A DNA stretch of 64,000 nucleotides, taken from contig KE159628.1 in NCBI GenBank assembly GCA_000403335.2, forward strand, positions 552,241 to 616,240, in the 5' to 3' direction. Below, piece after piece: positions 1-9,650 of this stretch. The stretch's first letter is position 1; each line of letters starts with the position of its first letter. The position numbers and the translations under genes are program-made. The notes under the pieces were generated by a model. It searched no databases. It saw only the letters and a list, made by a program, of their open reading frames with translations, and was not told the origin of the DNA. The DNA is from Lachnospiraceae bacterium MD335. GTDB taxonomy: Bacteria; Bacillota; Clostridia; Lachnospirales; Lachnospiraceae.

Positions 1-1
1 G

Positions 2-2668
2 ACGCATAATCTTGTTATGGTCGGCATCGGTGAATATGAAGGAAGAGTTGAGCGGACTGTTACAATGACACAGCTTACGCTTTCTGAGGCAATGATTAGT
101 GATATTGCGCCGCAGGAGTATACGGGACTTGAGATTACACAGGAAACAGGACTGAAATTAAAAGTCAATAACGGAAACGTCACGCTTACGGAAGGCAAAG
201 ATTACACGGTAAGCTATGCGGACAATATCAGCGCAGGTACAGGATATGTAATTGTAACCGGAATGGGAAATTACACAGGTGAGGTACGCAAAAGCTTTAC
301 AATTACAGGCATGAAGCTGACACCGGAAATGTTTGAGGAAATTCCTGATATGACCTATACGGGATATGCACTGGAAACTGACACAGGTGTCATAATTAGC
401 GGTACAAATAAAAATATTGATTATAAATTAATAGAAGGAACGGATTATACACTCAAGTACAGCGCAAACAAAAACGCAGGAGAAGCAAAGGTAACTGTTG
501 TCGGAACAGGTAATTACGCAGGTGAATTACCGCTAACGTTCCATATTTTAAGCAAAGATTTTTCGGAGACTGCCGTTGTAAGTGTTGGCGGTTCTTATGA
601 TACTTATGAAATGGCATACACAGGGAAGGCGTTAAAGCCGAGTGTTGCCGTGATGGAAAATGGTGAAAAGCTCTCAAGGAATGATTATACGGTTGAGTAT
701 GGAAATAATGTGAATATTGGCACGGAAGCTTATGTGCTCATAAAAGGAAAACGAAATTATACGGGTGAAGTCAAAAAATATTTTACGATTGTGCCAAAAG
801 CGCAAAAGCAGACAAAGCTTTCCTCAAAAATGGTATCGTTAAAAAATATTTATATGTATACGGATGGCGGAGCGCCAGTCCAGCCTGAGCTTTATGTTAT
901 AAGCGGTACTAAACGCTTGGAACCGGATGTGGATTATACCGTAATTTATCAGGATAAGCGCGGTGCGCAGCTTTCTGAGATTACTGACGCCGGAGACTAC
1001 AAGGTAATTGTAACGGGTATCGGCAGATACAGCGGAAAGGTGACAAAGAAGCTGACGTTAATATCCGAAAACAATAAAGAGTTGGACGACAGACTGACAG
1101 AAGTGACACTTGTGTCAGAAATTGAGAGCCTGATTTATACCGGTAAAGCAGTGACGCCTCAGATAAAAGTAACCGATAAGGTAAACGGTGCAGAGCTTAC
1201 ATTGGGAGCGGATTACAAGGTTTCTTATATTGACAATAAAACTGCCGGGGCTGCAAGGATTGTCGTAAAAGGTAAAGGGGTATACAAGGGTGAGGTTGTA
1301 AAGACATTCGACATTCTGCCAAAGGATCTTGGGACATTGGTTCAGGAAACAGAAGGACAGCCGATTTTTCATGAAAATACAACCGTAAGCCTGAATAAAT
1401 ATACGTACGTTTATAATGGTAAAAAACAGCAGCCGAAGCTCACGATAAAAGACGGAAAAACGACCTTAAAGGAAAATAAGGATTTCAATGTTGCTTACAG
1501 TGCCGCGGGCAACGCGGAAAATGCAGCAGCTCGCGCATATGCCGATAGATATACGATGACAGTAACATTTCAGGGAAATTATGCGGGAACTGCAACAATC
1601 CTTTATGAAATAACACCGGCGGATTTAAGTAAAATAAAGGTAAAGCTTAAAAATCAGCTTTATACCGGAAGTGAAATTCGTCCGGAGCTGAACAATATGG
1701 AAATCAAGCTTGGCAGTGCAAAGCTTGATGTTAAGGCAATGGAAGGAGTTGCTTTAGAAGATTGGTACAATAATACGAATGTCGGCAACGCAGGATTTCG
1801 TATGACGGCTACTGAGGAAGCAAAGAATTTTATCGTCGGCAGCAAAAAAGACGACGTTAAATTTAAGATTGCCAAGAAACCGATGAAGGATAATGCAATT
1901 GCGATTACAGTAGGCGGTTTTGTGGTTTCTTCAAAAAATCAGTGTGGTTTGGAGCTTGTGTATAACGACGGAATTGAATATAACCAGTCCAATGGTGCGA
2001 AGGTGGAGATTCAGGATGCGGAAACCGGTGTTGTATTAGAGGAGAACAGGGATTATACGGTAAAATTTTCGAATAATAAGAATGCCGGAAATGCAAAGGT
2101 TAAGGTTACCGGTATTGGCGGTTACAGCGGATCAAGAAATATTACCTTTAAGATTGTTGGAAAGCCTTTGACGGATGAATGCCGTATTGAGCTTTCGAAG
2201 GACAGTTACGTATATAATAATACGGAACGTAAGCCCACGGTAAAATTTTTCTATGGAAATATGCCGCTTAAAAATGGAAGAGATTTTACGGTATCATACA
2301 AAAACAACACGAATGCAGGCGAAGCAACGGTCATTGTAACCGGAAAAGGAAAATATGCCGGAACCATGACAAAGAATTTCACAATTCTTCCGAAGGAGGC
2401 AAAAAATGCTTCCAAAATTACGGTAAGCAATATTGCTGACCAAAAGTATACGGGAGAAGTGATTGTGCCGAAGGTAACGGTAACGGTTGACGGTGAGCAG
2501 CTTGTCAAAGGTAAGGATTACACGGTCAGCGTTTTGAACAGTACAAGACTTACGTATGATTTAAACAAGAAAAAACAAAAAGGTACTGCTACCATGATTA
2601 TCACGGGTATCGGTAATTATAAAGGCACGCTTACAAAAAGGAGCTTTACGGTTTATAAAAATAATTAA
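2..2668 (+). CDS. Large Ig-like repeat surface protein, C-terminal part (5' end outside window)
   Basis: The reading frame is open from the first bases of the window, so this is the 3' part of a longer gene. At least 888 residues are visible, built from about ten diverged repeats of 80-90 residues. Each repeat carries a YTG motif, then a DYTVxYxNNxNAG-like segment, a VxVTGxGNYxG turn and a closing FxI strand. Such beta-sandwich repeats are common in exported surface proteins of Lachnospiraceae and relatives. No LPXTG motif, lipobox or C-terminal membrane anchor is seen; the protein ends at a repeat boundary, so anchoring must lie in the missing N-terminal part or the protein is released. A binding partner cannot be inferred. 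Confidence 0.8.
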   Translation, partial: THNLVMVGIGEYEGRVERTVTMTQLTLSEAMISDIAPQEYTGLEITQETGLKLKVNNGNVTLTEGKDYTVSYADNISAGTGYVIVTGMGNYTGEVRKSFTITGMKLTPEMFEEIPDMTYTGYALETDTGVIISGTNKNIDYKLIEGTDYTLKYSANKNAGEAKVTVVGTGNYAGELPLTFHILSKDFSETAVVSVGGSYDTYEMAYTGKALKPSVAVMENGEKLSRNDYTVEYGNNVNIGTEAYVLIKGKRNYTGEVKKYFTIVPKAQKQTKLSSKMVSLKNIYMYTDGGAPVQPELYVISGTKRLEPDVDYTVIYQDKRGAQLSEITDAGDYKVIVTGIGRYSGKVTKKLTLISENNKELDDRLTEVTLVSEIESLIYTGKAVTPQIKVTDKVNGAELTLGADYKVSYIDNKTAGAARIVVKGKGVYKGEVVKTFDILPKDLGTLVQETEGQPIFHENTTVSLNKYTYVYNGKKQQPKLTIKDGKTTLKENKDFNVAYSAAGNAENAAARAYADRYTMTVTFQGNYAGTATILYEITPADLSKIKVKLKNQLYTGSEIRPELNNMEIKLGSAKLDVKAMEGVALEDWYNNTNVGNAGFRMTATEEAKNFIVGSKKDDVKFKIAKKPMKDNAIAITVGGFVVSSKNQCGLELVYNDGIEYNQSNGAKVEIQDAETGVVLEENRDYTVKFSNNKNAGNAKVKVTGIGGYSGSRNITFKIVGKPLTDECRIELSKDSYVYNNTERKPTVKFFYGNMPLKNGRDFTVSYKNNTNAGEATVIVTGKGKYAGTMTKNFTILPKEAKNASKITVSNIADQKYTGEVIVPKVTVTVDGEQLVKGKDYTVSVLNSTRLTYDLNKKKQKGTATMIITGIGNYKGTLTKRSFTVYKNN

Positions 2669-2686
2669 ATTGAAACGGGGATTCCT

Positions 2687-3277
2687 ATGAGTCTTACACA
2701 GCTGCAAAAGCTTGAATTAAATAAAAGAACGGATAAAATATTACATGCGCCCTCCAACGCTCCGGCGGGAGGGCAGCAGCTTGAAATTGCATTTGCTGCA
2801 GATTTGTCGGGCTGTATTGACGAGGTAAATCAGTCCATAAAAGACGCAGCCGCGTCGTTGAAGTCACATGATAAAATATTTCAAAACGTGCGGAGTAATC
2901 TGATATACTGGGGAAACGGAAAAATTATTATAAGAGCGACTCCGATGTCATTTATTCAAATGGGCAAAGCGTTTGAAGGCATTGTTGGAGATACTGTTGA
3001 AAACTCTGTTGAGAACAGGGATAAAAATGTGGATAAACCACCGTATTTTGAAGATTTATGTGGATTTCTCAAGCTTTATGGCGCGCGGTGCAGATGTGTC
3101 CTGCTTTTTCTGAATGAAACTTATGAAGAGTTTGAAAAACAGTATTTCAGGGTAAAGGATACAGAGAAAGCGAAGGAGAATTTAAATCCGTTTTTAAAAC
3201 ATAGATTACTGGTAATAACAAAGGACAAAATGGTTACGGGAAGTGAAATTTTAATGAAATTAATCACAAATAAATAA
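2687..3277 (+). CDS. Uncharacterised protein with a faint vWA-like N-terminus
   Basis: A 196-residue soluble protein starting 18 bp after the repeat protein, with a GGGGAT ribosome binding site. Near residue 35 it reads AFAADLSGCID, which resembles the DxSxS metal site of von Willebrand A domains, but the last Ser is replaced by Cys. A hydrophobic VLLFLNE strand follows near residue 143, as in a Rossmann-like fold. I do not recognise the family. The short spacing suggests co-transcription with the upstream surface protein and possibly with the ABC exporter 29 bp downstream. Confidence 0.55.
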   Translation: MSLTQLQKLELNKRTDKILHAPSNAPAGGQQLEIAFAADLSGCIDEVNQSIKDAAASLKSHDKIFQNVRSNLIYWGNGKIIIRATPMSFIQMGKAFEGIVGDTVENSVENRDKNVDKPPYFEDLCGFLKLYGARCRCVLLFLNETYEEFEKQYFRVKDTEKAKENLNPFLKHRLLVITKDKMVTGSEILMKLITNK

Positions 3278-3306
3278 AAAAGGATTCCGTAGCATGAGGT
3301 GAAGGA

Positions 3307-5067
3307 ATGGAAAATAAGGAATATTCGACAGGTGCGCTTATTCAGCGTTTCCTGCCATATTTTAAGCCATATAGAAGGACGCTTTATATGGACTTATTTT
3401 GTGCGGCACTGACGACGGCTTGCGAAATTGTGCTGCCTTTAATTATAAGAATGATTACAAACACAGCCCTTCAGGATGTGGCGCTTTTAACGGCGCGCAT
3501 GGTGACAGGGCTTGCGTTTGTTTATTTTGTATTGCGTATAATAGACGCGATTGCTAATTTTTACATGGCAGACGTCGGTCATGTCATGGGTGCAAAAATC
3601 GAGACAGACATGCGGCGCGACGCCTATGCGCATTTACAGCAGCTCTCAAATACGTATTTTAATAATACAAAAGTGGGACAGATTATGGGACGAATCACAA
3701 ATGATTTGTTCGACGTGACAGAATTTGCGCACCATTGTCCTGAAGAATTTTTTATTGCCGGATTGAAAATTGTTATTTCGTTTATCATACTGGCGCGTAT
3801 TAATTTTGCGCTGACGCTGATTGTATTTGTGTTTGTGCCGATTATGACAATTGTCTGCCGGATGATTAATAAAAAAATGCGCAAAACATTCAGTATGCAG
3901 CGCAATCAAATCGGTGAGTTAAATGCGAAAATTGAGGACAGTCTTTTAGGACAAAAGGTTGTGAAAGCATTCACAAACGAAGCGCTTGAATCGCAGAAAT
4001 TTGAGGACGGCAATCAGGAATTTCTGAAAATAAAGACACATGCCTATGTGATTATGGGTATTTTCAGCACGTCAACGAGAGTATTTGACGGGTTTATGTA
4101 TTTGGCAGTTATTCTTGGCGGCGGCTTTTTCTTAATGAACGGCAGGATACTGCCCGGCGATATGGTGGCGTATGTAATGTATGTGACAACGCTGATTGCC
4201 ACGATACGAAGAATTATCGAATTTGCGGAGCAGTTCCAGCGGGGTATTACTGGAATTGAGCGTTTTTTGCAGATTATGGATGCCGATATTGAAATCTTTG
4301 ATGAAGCGGATGCGCAGGATATTGAAAATCCGAAGGGTGAGATTGTGTTCCGTGATGTAAGCTTTGAATATCCGGACGACCATAATAAGGTGTTTACCAA
4401 TTTGAATTTGGAAATCCATGCCGGAGAAAAGCTTGCGATTGTCGGACCTTCAGGCGGCGGTAAGACGACTTTGTGCAATCTGATACCGCGATTTTATGAT
4501 GTGTCGAAGGGTGAAATCATGCTCGACGGGAAGAATATTAAGAAGATTACGCTAAAGAGCCTGCGGCAGAGCATCGGTGTTGTGCAGCAGGAGGTTTATC
4601 TGTTTTCGGGGACGGTTTATGAAAATATTGCCTATGGAAAGCCGGGCGCTTCTTATGACGAGGTTATGGCGGCGGCAAAGCGCGCCGGTGCGGACGAGTT
4701 TATTCAGAATTTAAAGGACAAATATGACACATATGTCGGTGAGCGGGGCGTAAAGCTTTCGGGCGGGCAGAAGCAGCGGATTAGTATTGCAAGGGTATTT
4801 TTGAAAAATCCGCCGATACTGATACTTGACGAAGCAACCTCGGCGTTGGATAATGAGAGTGAGTATGCGGTGGCAAAATCTTTGAATGAGCTTGCGAAAG
4901 GCAGGACGACGCTAACCATTGCACACAGGCTTTCCACGATACGGGGTTCTGACAGGATACTGGTGCTGACGGACGCTGGAATTGTTGAAGAAGGAAGTCA
5001 TGATGCGCTTATGGAACAGGGCGGTATTTATCATGGACTGTATACAATGGCGAACGAAATCAAATAA
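3307..5067 (+). CDS. ABC exporter half-transporter, MsbA/LmrA type
   Basis: A 586-residue fused permease-ATPase. Residues 1 to about 320 hold the six-helix exporter domain. The nucleotide-binding domain follows, with Walker A GPSGGGKTT near residue 380, signature LSGGQKQR, Walker B LILDEAT, and the switch His in TIAHRLST. It should act as a homodimer (or heterodimer) pumping lipids, drugs or peptides out across the membrane. Nothing in the sequence fixes the substrate. A ribosome binding site (GAGGTGAAGG) sits just before the ATG. The CPBP protease gene follows after 19 bp, which could mean a peptide maturation/export link, but that is inference. Confidence 0.9.
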   Translation: MENKEYSTGALIQRFLPYFKPYRRTLYMDLFCAALTTACEIVLPLIIRMITNTALQDVALLTARMVTGLAFVYFVLRIIDAIANFYMADVGHVMGAKIETDMRRDAYAHLQQLSNTYFNNTKVGQIMGRITNDLFDVTEFAHHCPEEFFIAGLKIVISFIILARINFALTLIVFVFVPIMTIVCRMINKKMRKTFSMQRNQIGELNAKIEDSLLGQKVVKAFTNEALESQKFEDGNQEFLKIKTHAYVIMGIFSTSTRVFDGFMYLAVILGGGFFLMNGRILPGDMVAYVMYVTTLIATIRRIIEFAEQFQRGITGIERFLQIMDADIEIFDEADAQDIENPKGEIVFRDVSFEYPDDHNKVFTNLNLEIHAGEKLAIVGPSGGGKTTLCNLIPRFYDVSKGEIMLDGKNIKKITLKSLRQSIGVVQQEVYLFSGTVYENIAYGKPGASYDEVMAAAKRAGADEFIQNLKDKYDTYVGERGVKLSGGQKQRISIARVFLKNPPILILDEATSALDNESEYAVAKSLNELAKGRTTLTIAHRLSTIRGSDRILVLTDAGIVEEGSHDALMEQGGIYHGLYTMANEIK

Positions 5068-5086
5068 TGGAGGAAAATGACAGCAG

Positions 5087-6055
5087 ATGGCAGAGGAAAA
5101 CAAACGAGGGCTTGTTGGGGTAACGGATAAGAAGGTGGAGACAAAACGCCTCCTGATATTTTTTGCGCTTTGTTTCGGCGTGACGTGGGTTACGGAGATT
5201 TTTGGCGTCATTCCGATGTATAGGAGCGGTGATGTGGAAATTGTAAAGGACGCCGCGGATCTGATTTCGCAGATTATGCTTGCGCCCGCTTTGGCGGCTT
5301 TGGTAACAAGGCTGTTTACGAGAGAGGGACTTGTAAAATCGGGATTTCAGTTTAATTTTTCGGAGCAGCGGTTTTTGTTTTTGTTTGGCTGGTTCGGGAT
5401 GTCTGTACTTACGTTTGTCGGCGCGGTAATTTACTTTTTGGTATTTCGGGACAATTTTGATCCGAATATGACAAATTTTGTAGCATCATACAGTGAGAGT
5501 GCGGCGGGCGCAGGCGCGCAGATTACGCCGGTAGAAATAGTGGCAGGCGTGAAGACGGATTTGCTTGTGAAATTTTTCACGGCAGCAGTGCTTGATTTTA
5601 TCAATGCGTTTGGCGAAGAATGGGGATTTCGAGCATTTCTTTTACCGAAGCTTTTCCGAAAGGTCGGTACCATTCCTGCAATGATTATCACGGGATTTGC
5701 CTCCGGTTTATGGTATGCGCCGTTGGTGACAATCGGGTATTATTATGGTGAGGGAAACAGTGGTTTTCCGATAGTGAATATTATTGCGATGTGTCTGTTT
5801 GGTACGGTTACAGGTATTATTTATGCATTCCTTACGTTGCGTACGGGAAGTATTTTCCCTGCGGTATTTGCACACAGTGCGATAAACGTTATGATGGGAC
5901 AGGCGTCACAGTTTACGTTTGATGGCGGAAATTTCTTTGTAGGTCCGGCTCCGACAGGTATTTTGGCGGGAATACCGCTGATAATTACAGCCGTGATTTG
6001 CTTAATTCATATTTATAAGTATCCGGTACAGGCAAGCGTTGAGGAAGATGAATAA
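5087..6055 (+). CDS. CPBP-family intramembrane metalloprotease (CAAX protease/bacteriocin self-immunity type)
   Basis: A 322-residue multi-pass membrane protein. It contains the CPBP catalytic motifs: EEWGFR (EExxxR) near residue 180 and FAHSAINV (FxxxH-like) near residue 263. Family members cleave membrane or prenylated peptides, and many act in bacteriocin self-immunity. It lies 19 bp after the ABC exporter gene and is preceded by GGAGG, so co-transcription is likely. A strong hairpin terminator follows the stop codon. Confidence 0.85.
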   Translation: MAEENKRGLVGVTDKKVETKRLLIFFALCFGVTWVTEIFGVIPMYRSGDVEIVKDAADLISQIMLAPALAALVTRLFTREGLVKSGFQFNFSEQRFLFLFGWFGMSVLTFVGAVIYFLVFRDNFDPNMTNFVASYSESAAGAGAQITPVEIVAGVKTDLLVKFFTAAVLDFINAFGEEWGFRAFLLPKLFRKVGTIPAMIITGFASGLWYAPLVTIGYYYGEGNSGFPIVNIIAMCLFGTVTGIIYAFLTLRTGSIFPAVFAHSAINVMMGQASQFTFDGGNFFVGPAPTGILAGIPLIITAVICLIHIYKYPVQASVEEDE

Positions 6056-6071
6056 TATTATCACAAAAAGT

Positions 6072-6110
6072 AAAACCCTTGGGCAAATCAAATCGCTCAA
6101 GGGTTTTTGT
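6072..6110. terminator. Rho-independent terminator between convergent genes
   Basis: A 13-bp arm (AAAACCCTTGGGC) at 6072-6084 pairs with GCTCAAGGGTTTT at 6095-6107 with one G-T pair, followed by T residues. A-rich flanks on the other side make it able to serve both the CPBP gene (plus) and the hemerythrin gene (minus). Confidence 0.85.
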
Positions 6111-6126
6111 GTGTCTTTATAAGGAA

Positions 6127-6948
6127 TTATTGTAGGGGTATTTTTTTATCTGTATGTAAAATATGGTTGACAAGCCATCCCAGTAAAAATTCCAAAAGCT
6201 GCTGCAAGGATTCTTGGGGATTTTCATCAATTTCCGAAAGATCAATGTTCTCAAGTTTCTGAATAAAGGCATCGTGTGCACGCCTTTGTGCCTCAAGTCC
6301 TTCATAGTGAATGCTTTCCATGTACTCTTCTTCGTCGGTAAAATGCTCCTTTGTATATTCTTTGAGATTGTCTAAAATATCAAGAATTTTATCGTACCCG
6401 GAAGCTCTGTCATATGACTTTACCAAACGGTTTGCCTGATCGACAATGCGGAAAAGCTCTTTATGCTCGTTGTCAATCAATTCGATGCCAATCAGGTAAT
6501 CATCCGTAAATTCACAGGGATTTTCGCGCACCATCCACTCCTCAAGAGGGGGCAGCTTCCCGATTAAAACATCGCTTCCGATAATGTGGCGGTAAAGCCA
6601 TTTTGCAAGAAAATTGACTAGTTCAGTCAAAACTCGCTGCTGTTCGTCAATATCATCAATGTTGACAAACTCATAATCGCGGATTTTTTCACGGAAAAAT
6701 GCATGCTGTGCGCGCTGGCGGATAATTTCAGGGTCGCATATCTGCACCATATAATCCTCCTCGTGCGTAAAATGCTGTTCCGCGTAGTAGTCAAGCTCCT
6801 CAATAATTTCTTTTAAATCCTGATAGCGGTCGCTGCAGAAATCGTTTGCAAGCATTGTTCCGGCTTTATTTAAGAGTGAAAATAAAGTCCTGTGCTCCTC
6901 ATCAATCTGCTCTATTCCTATTAAACAGTCGTCCGTAAATTGAAACAT
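6127..6948 (-). CDS. Tandem bacteriohemerythrin (two hemerythrin domains)
   Basis: A 273-residue protein made of two homologous halves. Each begins FTDDxLIGIExID and contains the di-iron ligands of bacteriohemerythrin: the His of EEH/NEH, the H-E pair in HFTHEE/HFTDEE, a later His (QHAFF, AHDAF), and the final RHIIGSD or NHILHTD. It should bind O2 reversibly at two non-heme di-iron centres. Most bacterial homologues have one domain of about 135 residues, so this is a duplication. It is read divergently from the chemoreceptor at 7184, and a GGAGGAGTAT ribosome binding site precedes the ATG. A role in oxygen sensing, storage or scavenging is inferred. Confidence 0.9.
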   Translation of the reverse strand: MFQFTDDCLIGIEQIDEEHRTLFSLLNKAGTMLANDFCSDRYQDLKEIIEELDYYAEQHFTHEEDYMVQICDPEIIRQRAQHAFFREKIRDYEFVNIDDIDEQQRVLTELVNFLAKWLYRHIIGSDVLIGKLPPLEEWMVRENPCEFTDDYLIGIELIDNEHKELFRIVDQANRLVKSYDRASGYDKILDILDNLKEYTKEHFTDEEEYMESIHYEGLEAQRRAHDAFIQKLENIDLSEIDENPQESLQQLLEFLLGWLVNHILHTDKKIPLQ

Positions 6949-7088
6949 GATACTCCTCCATTCATCTTGTAATATTTAAAATTACGTTTCTTGTCTTTGT
7001 TTTGCCAAAACATATTGCTTTTGTGAACATTCTATCACAATAAGTATAAAATGGGAATAAATAATTAGAACAAATAAACAAGTATTGG

Positions 7089-7117
7089 TTGCCAATAAAA
7101 AAGGGAAATAGTATAAT
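7089..7117 (+). promoter_or_regulatory. Sigma-A promoter for chemoreceptor gene
   Basis: TTGCCA at 7089-7094 and a perfect TATAAT at 7112-7117 are separated by 17 bp. They lie 67 bp upstream of the chemoreceptor start codon chosen at 7184. Confidence 0.75.
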
Positions 7118-7183
7118 ATTACATATATGAGGGGGAATTTTTGCAGCTGGTTGTTGTATTGTGTAAAAAGAGGGAGCATTTAT

Positions 7184-8911
7184 ATGAAACAAAAGACACG
7201 TAAATTAAGTATTCGTTACAAAATTATTTTTCCTGCAACATTTCTGATTATTTTAGTATGCCTGATTATCGGCGGAAACTCCTATATGAGAATACGAAAC
7301 AGCATGATTGATATGGCAGTGGAGGAAGCATCGTTAGCTGCCAAAATTGCGGCAAAATCCGTTAATCCTACATGGGTAGCAGGCATTGCATCGGAAAAGG
7401 AGGGTTCAATAACTTATAATTTACTGTTATCTCAATTGACCAAATTGCGGGACGAGTGCGGAATGTTGTATATGTATACCGTATATCTTGCGGATGGAAA
7501 GAGTTATTACGGACTTGATACGGATGAAAGTGAAAATCATTGTGCGATAGGTGATGAGTTTTCTGCAGACTATGAGGTTTTGCTTCCTGTCATGGACGGA
7601 GAAATTATTTCAACAAAAGAGATTGAAAGCTATGAGGATGAATACCTGCTTTCTGTTTACGCACCGATATATGACGGAGAGACCGGACAGACGGTAGTCG
7701 GTATTCTTGCCTGTGATTATAGTGCCGGCAGTGCAGTAGAAAAGATTAATATAACAATCAAAAGTGTTGTGATTATTTCGATTATATGCATGGTTTTGGC
7801 GGTACTTATTATGAATATTATTGTTCAGGCGATTATGGGAAATCTTCTTGTTATTAATCAGAAAATATATGATTTGGTAAACAATGAGGGTGATTTGACA
7901 CAGACGCTTGAAGTAAAGAGCGGTGATGAGACAGAGCTTATTGCAGGTAATGTAAATGGGCTTTTGGTACATATGCGTGAAATCATGCAGAATATATCGG
8001 CAAATTCGATAAGTATTAAAGATTCTTCCAACAGTATGGTTGACAGTGTTTCGGATGCAGAGCTGAATATTACGGATGTGTCTGCAACAATGGAGCAAAT
8101 GAGCGCGGCAATGCAGGAGACGTCGGCATCCATGAATCAAATTGCGGAATCTGTAAATCAGATTTATCAACAGGTTGAAGAAATCTATGAAAAGTCAAAA
8201 GACGGAATGAATAATACGGATAAAATCCGCACAAAAGCGCAGCAGATTCGCGCGGATGCCCTTGAAATTCAGAGTAGTGCGAAAAATCAGGTAGAGCATA
8301 TGACTGCCATAATGAATGAAAAAATCGAGCGTTCCAAAGCAGTGCAGGAAATCAGCGAGTTGACGGAAAACATTCTCAATATCACGGAGCAGACAAATCT
8401 TCTTTCCCTCAACGCCACTATTGAAGCCGCCCGTGCAGGAGAAGCCGGAAAAGGATTTGCAGTCGTGGCGGACGAAATCGGAAAGCTTGCAAGCAGCTCT
8501 GCCGAAACCGCCGAAAAAATCCAACTGGTGAGCAGGGAAGTTATTACGGCAGTAGACGATCTTTCTAATGAAGCGGAAATTATGGTTGAATTTGTTAATA
8601 ACACTGCTATGAGCGGTTATAAAACGCTCGTGGATACCGGTGATAATTATCAAAACGATGCGGGCAGCTTTTACGGAATAATGGACAGATTTTCGCAGAC
8701 TGCGAGCGATTTACGCCAAAATATGGACAGCATTAAAGAAGCGGTTGAAGCAATCAATATTGCAGTGGAAGAAAGTGCAAAGGGAGTCACGAATGTATCG
8801 GAGATGTCCGTTAACCTGACGGAAATCGTAAATACTATCAGCGAAGAAGCCCAAGGCAATCAGGAAATCGCAGGACGGCTTAACAATGAGGTTGGGAAGT
8901 TTAAGATTTGA
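7184..8911 (+). CDS. Methyl-accepting chemotaxis protein with extracellular Cache-like domain
   Basis: A 575-residue chemoreceptor. An upstream in-frame ATG at 7127 exists, but 7184 is chosen because AAGAGGGAG lies just ahead and [13 protein letters not shown] leads directly into the first membrane helix. Order: membrane helix (about 13-35), extracellular sensor of about 150 residues resembling a Cache fold, second membrane helix (about 195-215), HAMP-like linker, and a coiled-coil signalling domain with the hairpin core [19 protein letters not shown]. It should signal to CheA/CheW. The shared intergenic region with the hemerythrin gene suggests a link to oxygen or redox sensing, which is inference. 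Confidence 0.9.
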   Translation: MKQKTRKLSIRYKIIFPATFLIILVCLIIGGNSYMRIRNSMIDMAVEEASLAAKIAAKSVNPTWVAGIASEKEGSITYNLLLSQLTKLRDECGMLYMYTVYLADGKSYYGLDTDESENHCAIGDEFSADYEVLLPVMDGEIISTKEIESYEDEYLLSVYAPIYDGETGQTVVGILACDYSAGSAVEKINITIKSVVIISIICMVLAVLIMNIIVQAIMGNLLVINQKIYDLVNNEGDLTQTLEVKSGDETELIAGNVNGLLVHMREIMQNISANSISIKDSSNSMVDSVSDAELNITDVSATMEQMSAAMQETSASMNQIAESVNQIYQQVEEIYEKSKDGMNNTDKIRTKAQQIRADALEIQSSAKNQVEHMTAIMNEKIERSKAVQEISELTENILNITEQTNLLSLNATIEAARAGEAGKGFAVVADEIGKLASSSAETAEKIQLVSREVITAVDDLSNEAEIMVEFVNNTAMSGYKTLVDTGDNYQNDAGSFYGIMDRFSQTASDLRQNMDSIKEAVEAINIAVEESAKGVTNVSEMSVNLTEIVNTISEEAQGNQEIAGRLNNEVGKFKI

Positions 8912-9078
8912 TAAGCTGAAGGTTTTAACGGGTTTTAAGCAGTTTTCCAAAGCCGTAGCTTCAAAAATAGTGTCTTTAATGCACCGTCAAGGACTTGAAC
9001 CGTCTACTGGATGAAGACACAGGAGAACTGTATGACTATGAAGAAATAAGGAACGGAGGATTAAGGAGGCAGAACAAA
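8912..9078. other. Intergenic stretch with coding debris
   Basis: No complete gene. From about 8995 a frame encodes LLDEDTGELYDYEEIRN, which looks like the tail of a protein and continues in frame into the pseudogene at 9079. It has no start codon with a ribosome binding site and is probably a remnant. Confidence 0.4.
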
Positions 9079-9426
9079 ATGGACAGGGCATATGTGATCT
9101 GCCATATGGCGGTCTCGCTGGACGGAAAGATAGACGGAGATTTTAGTTCCAGGTGGCAGTGTATTGTGTCACTGTACCGCTCCCTGATTATTGCAATGAT
9201 TGGGGGACGTGTTATATGGGGGATGGTACGGGCTGCAATGCTTGGAATGACAGGAAGTGCGTTCACATGGCAGATGTTTATGGCGGGTGCATTTTTGAAT
9301 GCAGTTCCGGGGATCATTCTCCAGCTTGTGTTTATCCCTGCGCTCATGGTGGCTTTGAATAAGACAGGGATTGTACGTTTTCACCGGGAACAGAAAGCCG
9401 CAGTGAAAGCAGGGCAGGGAATATAA
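9079..9426 (+). pseudogene. Chimeric remnant: RibD/DHFR-like N-terminus joined to ECF-transporter S-component C-terminus
   Basis: An AAGGAGG site precedes ATG at 9079. The first residues, MDRAYVICHMAVSLDGKIDGDF-like, match the start of RibD C-terminal/dihydrofolate-reductase-fold proteins. After about 22 residues the sequence switches to a hydrophobic protein containing FTWQMFMAGAFLNAVPG, typical of the end of an ECF vitamin-transporter S component. The two belong to different families, so this is best read as a deletion fusion of two lost genes. It remains open for 115 codons, and expression cannot be excluded. Confidence 0.55.
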
Positions 9427-9650
9427 TTGATTTCAATAAAATATCTGCTGGTCGGATAGAGGTGATAACAGCGGATGAGGATACATCCAATATTCCGGAG
9501 GCGTTTATATTGTGAATGTAAGTTGAAACACGAATACCTTCAGGAGAACGGCATACTCAGATATAACTGCGAGGTCCATATGACGGACGATGAATACTGC
9601 TATGAAGGGAATGTAGAGCATACCGTTCCTCCAAATCTCCTAAATTTATT
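9427..9650. other. Gene debris, no intact gene
   Basis: Short frames such as IEVITADEDTSNIPEAFIL (stop near 9512) and, in another frame, KHEYLQENGILRYNCEV followed by DDEYCYEGNVEHTVPP look protein-like but are short and run into the convergent LuxR-type gene. I do not recognise the parents. With 8995-9426 this makes about 650 bp of decayed coding DNA. Confidence 0.35.

Noticed and set aside
2687-3277. Functional von Willebrand A domain protein
   Set aside because: Only DLSGC resembles the metal site and the last Ser is replaced; other motifs are absent.
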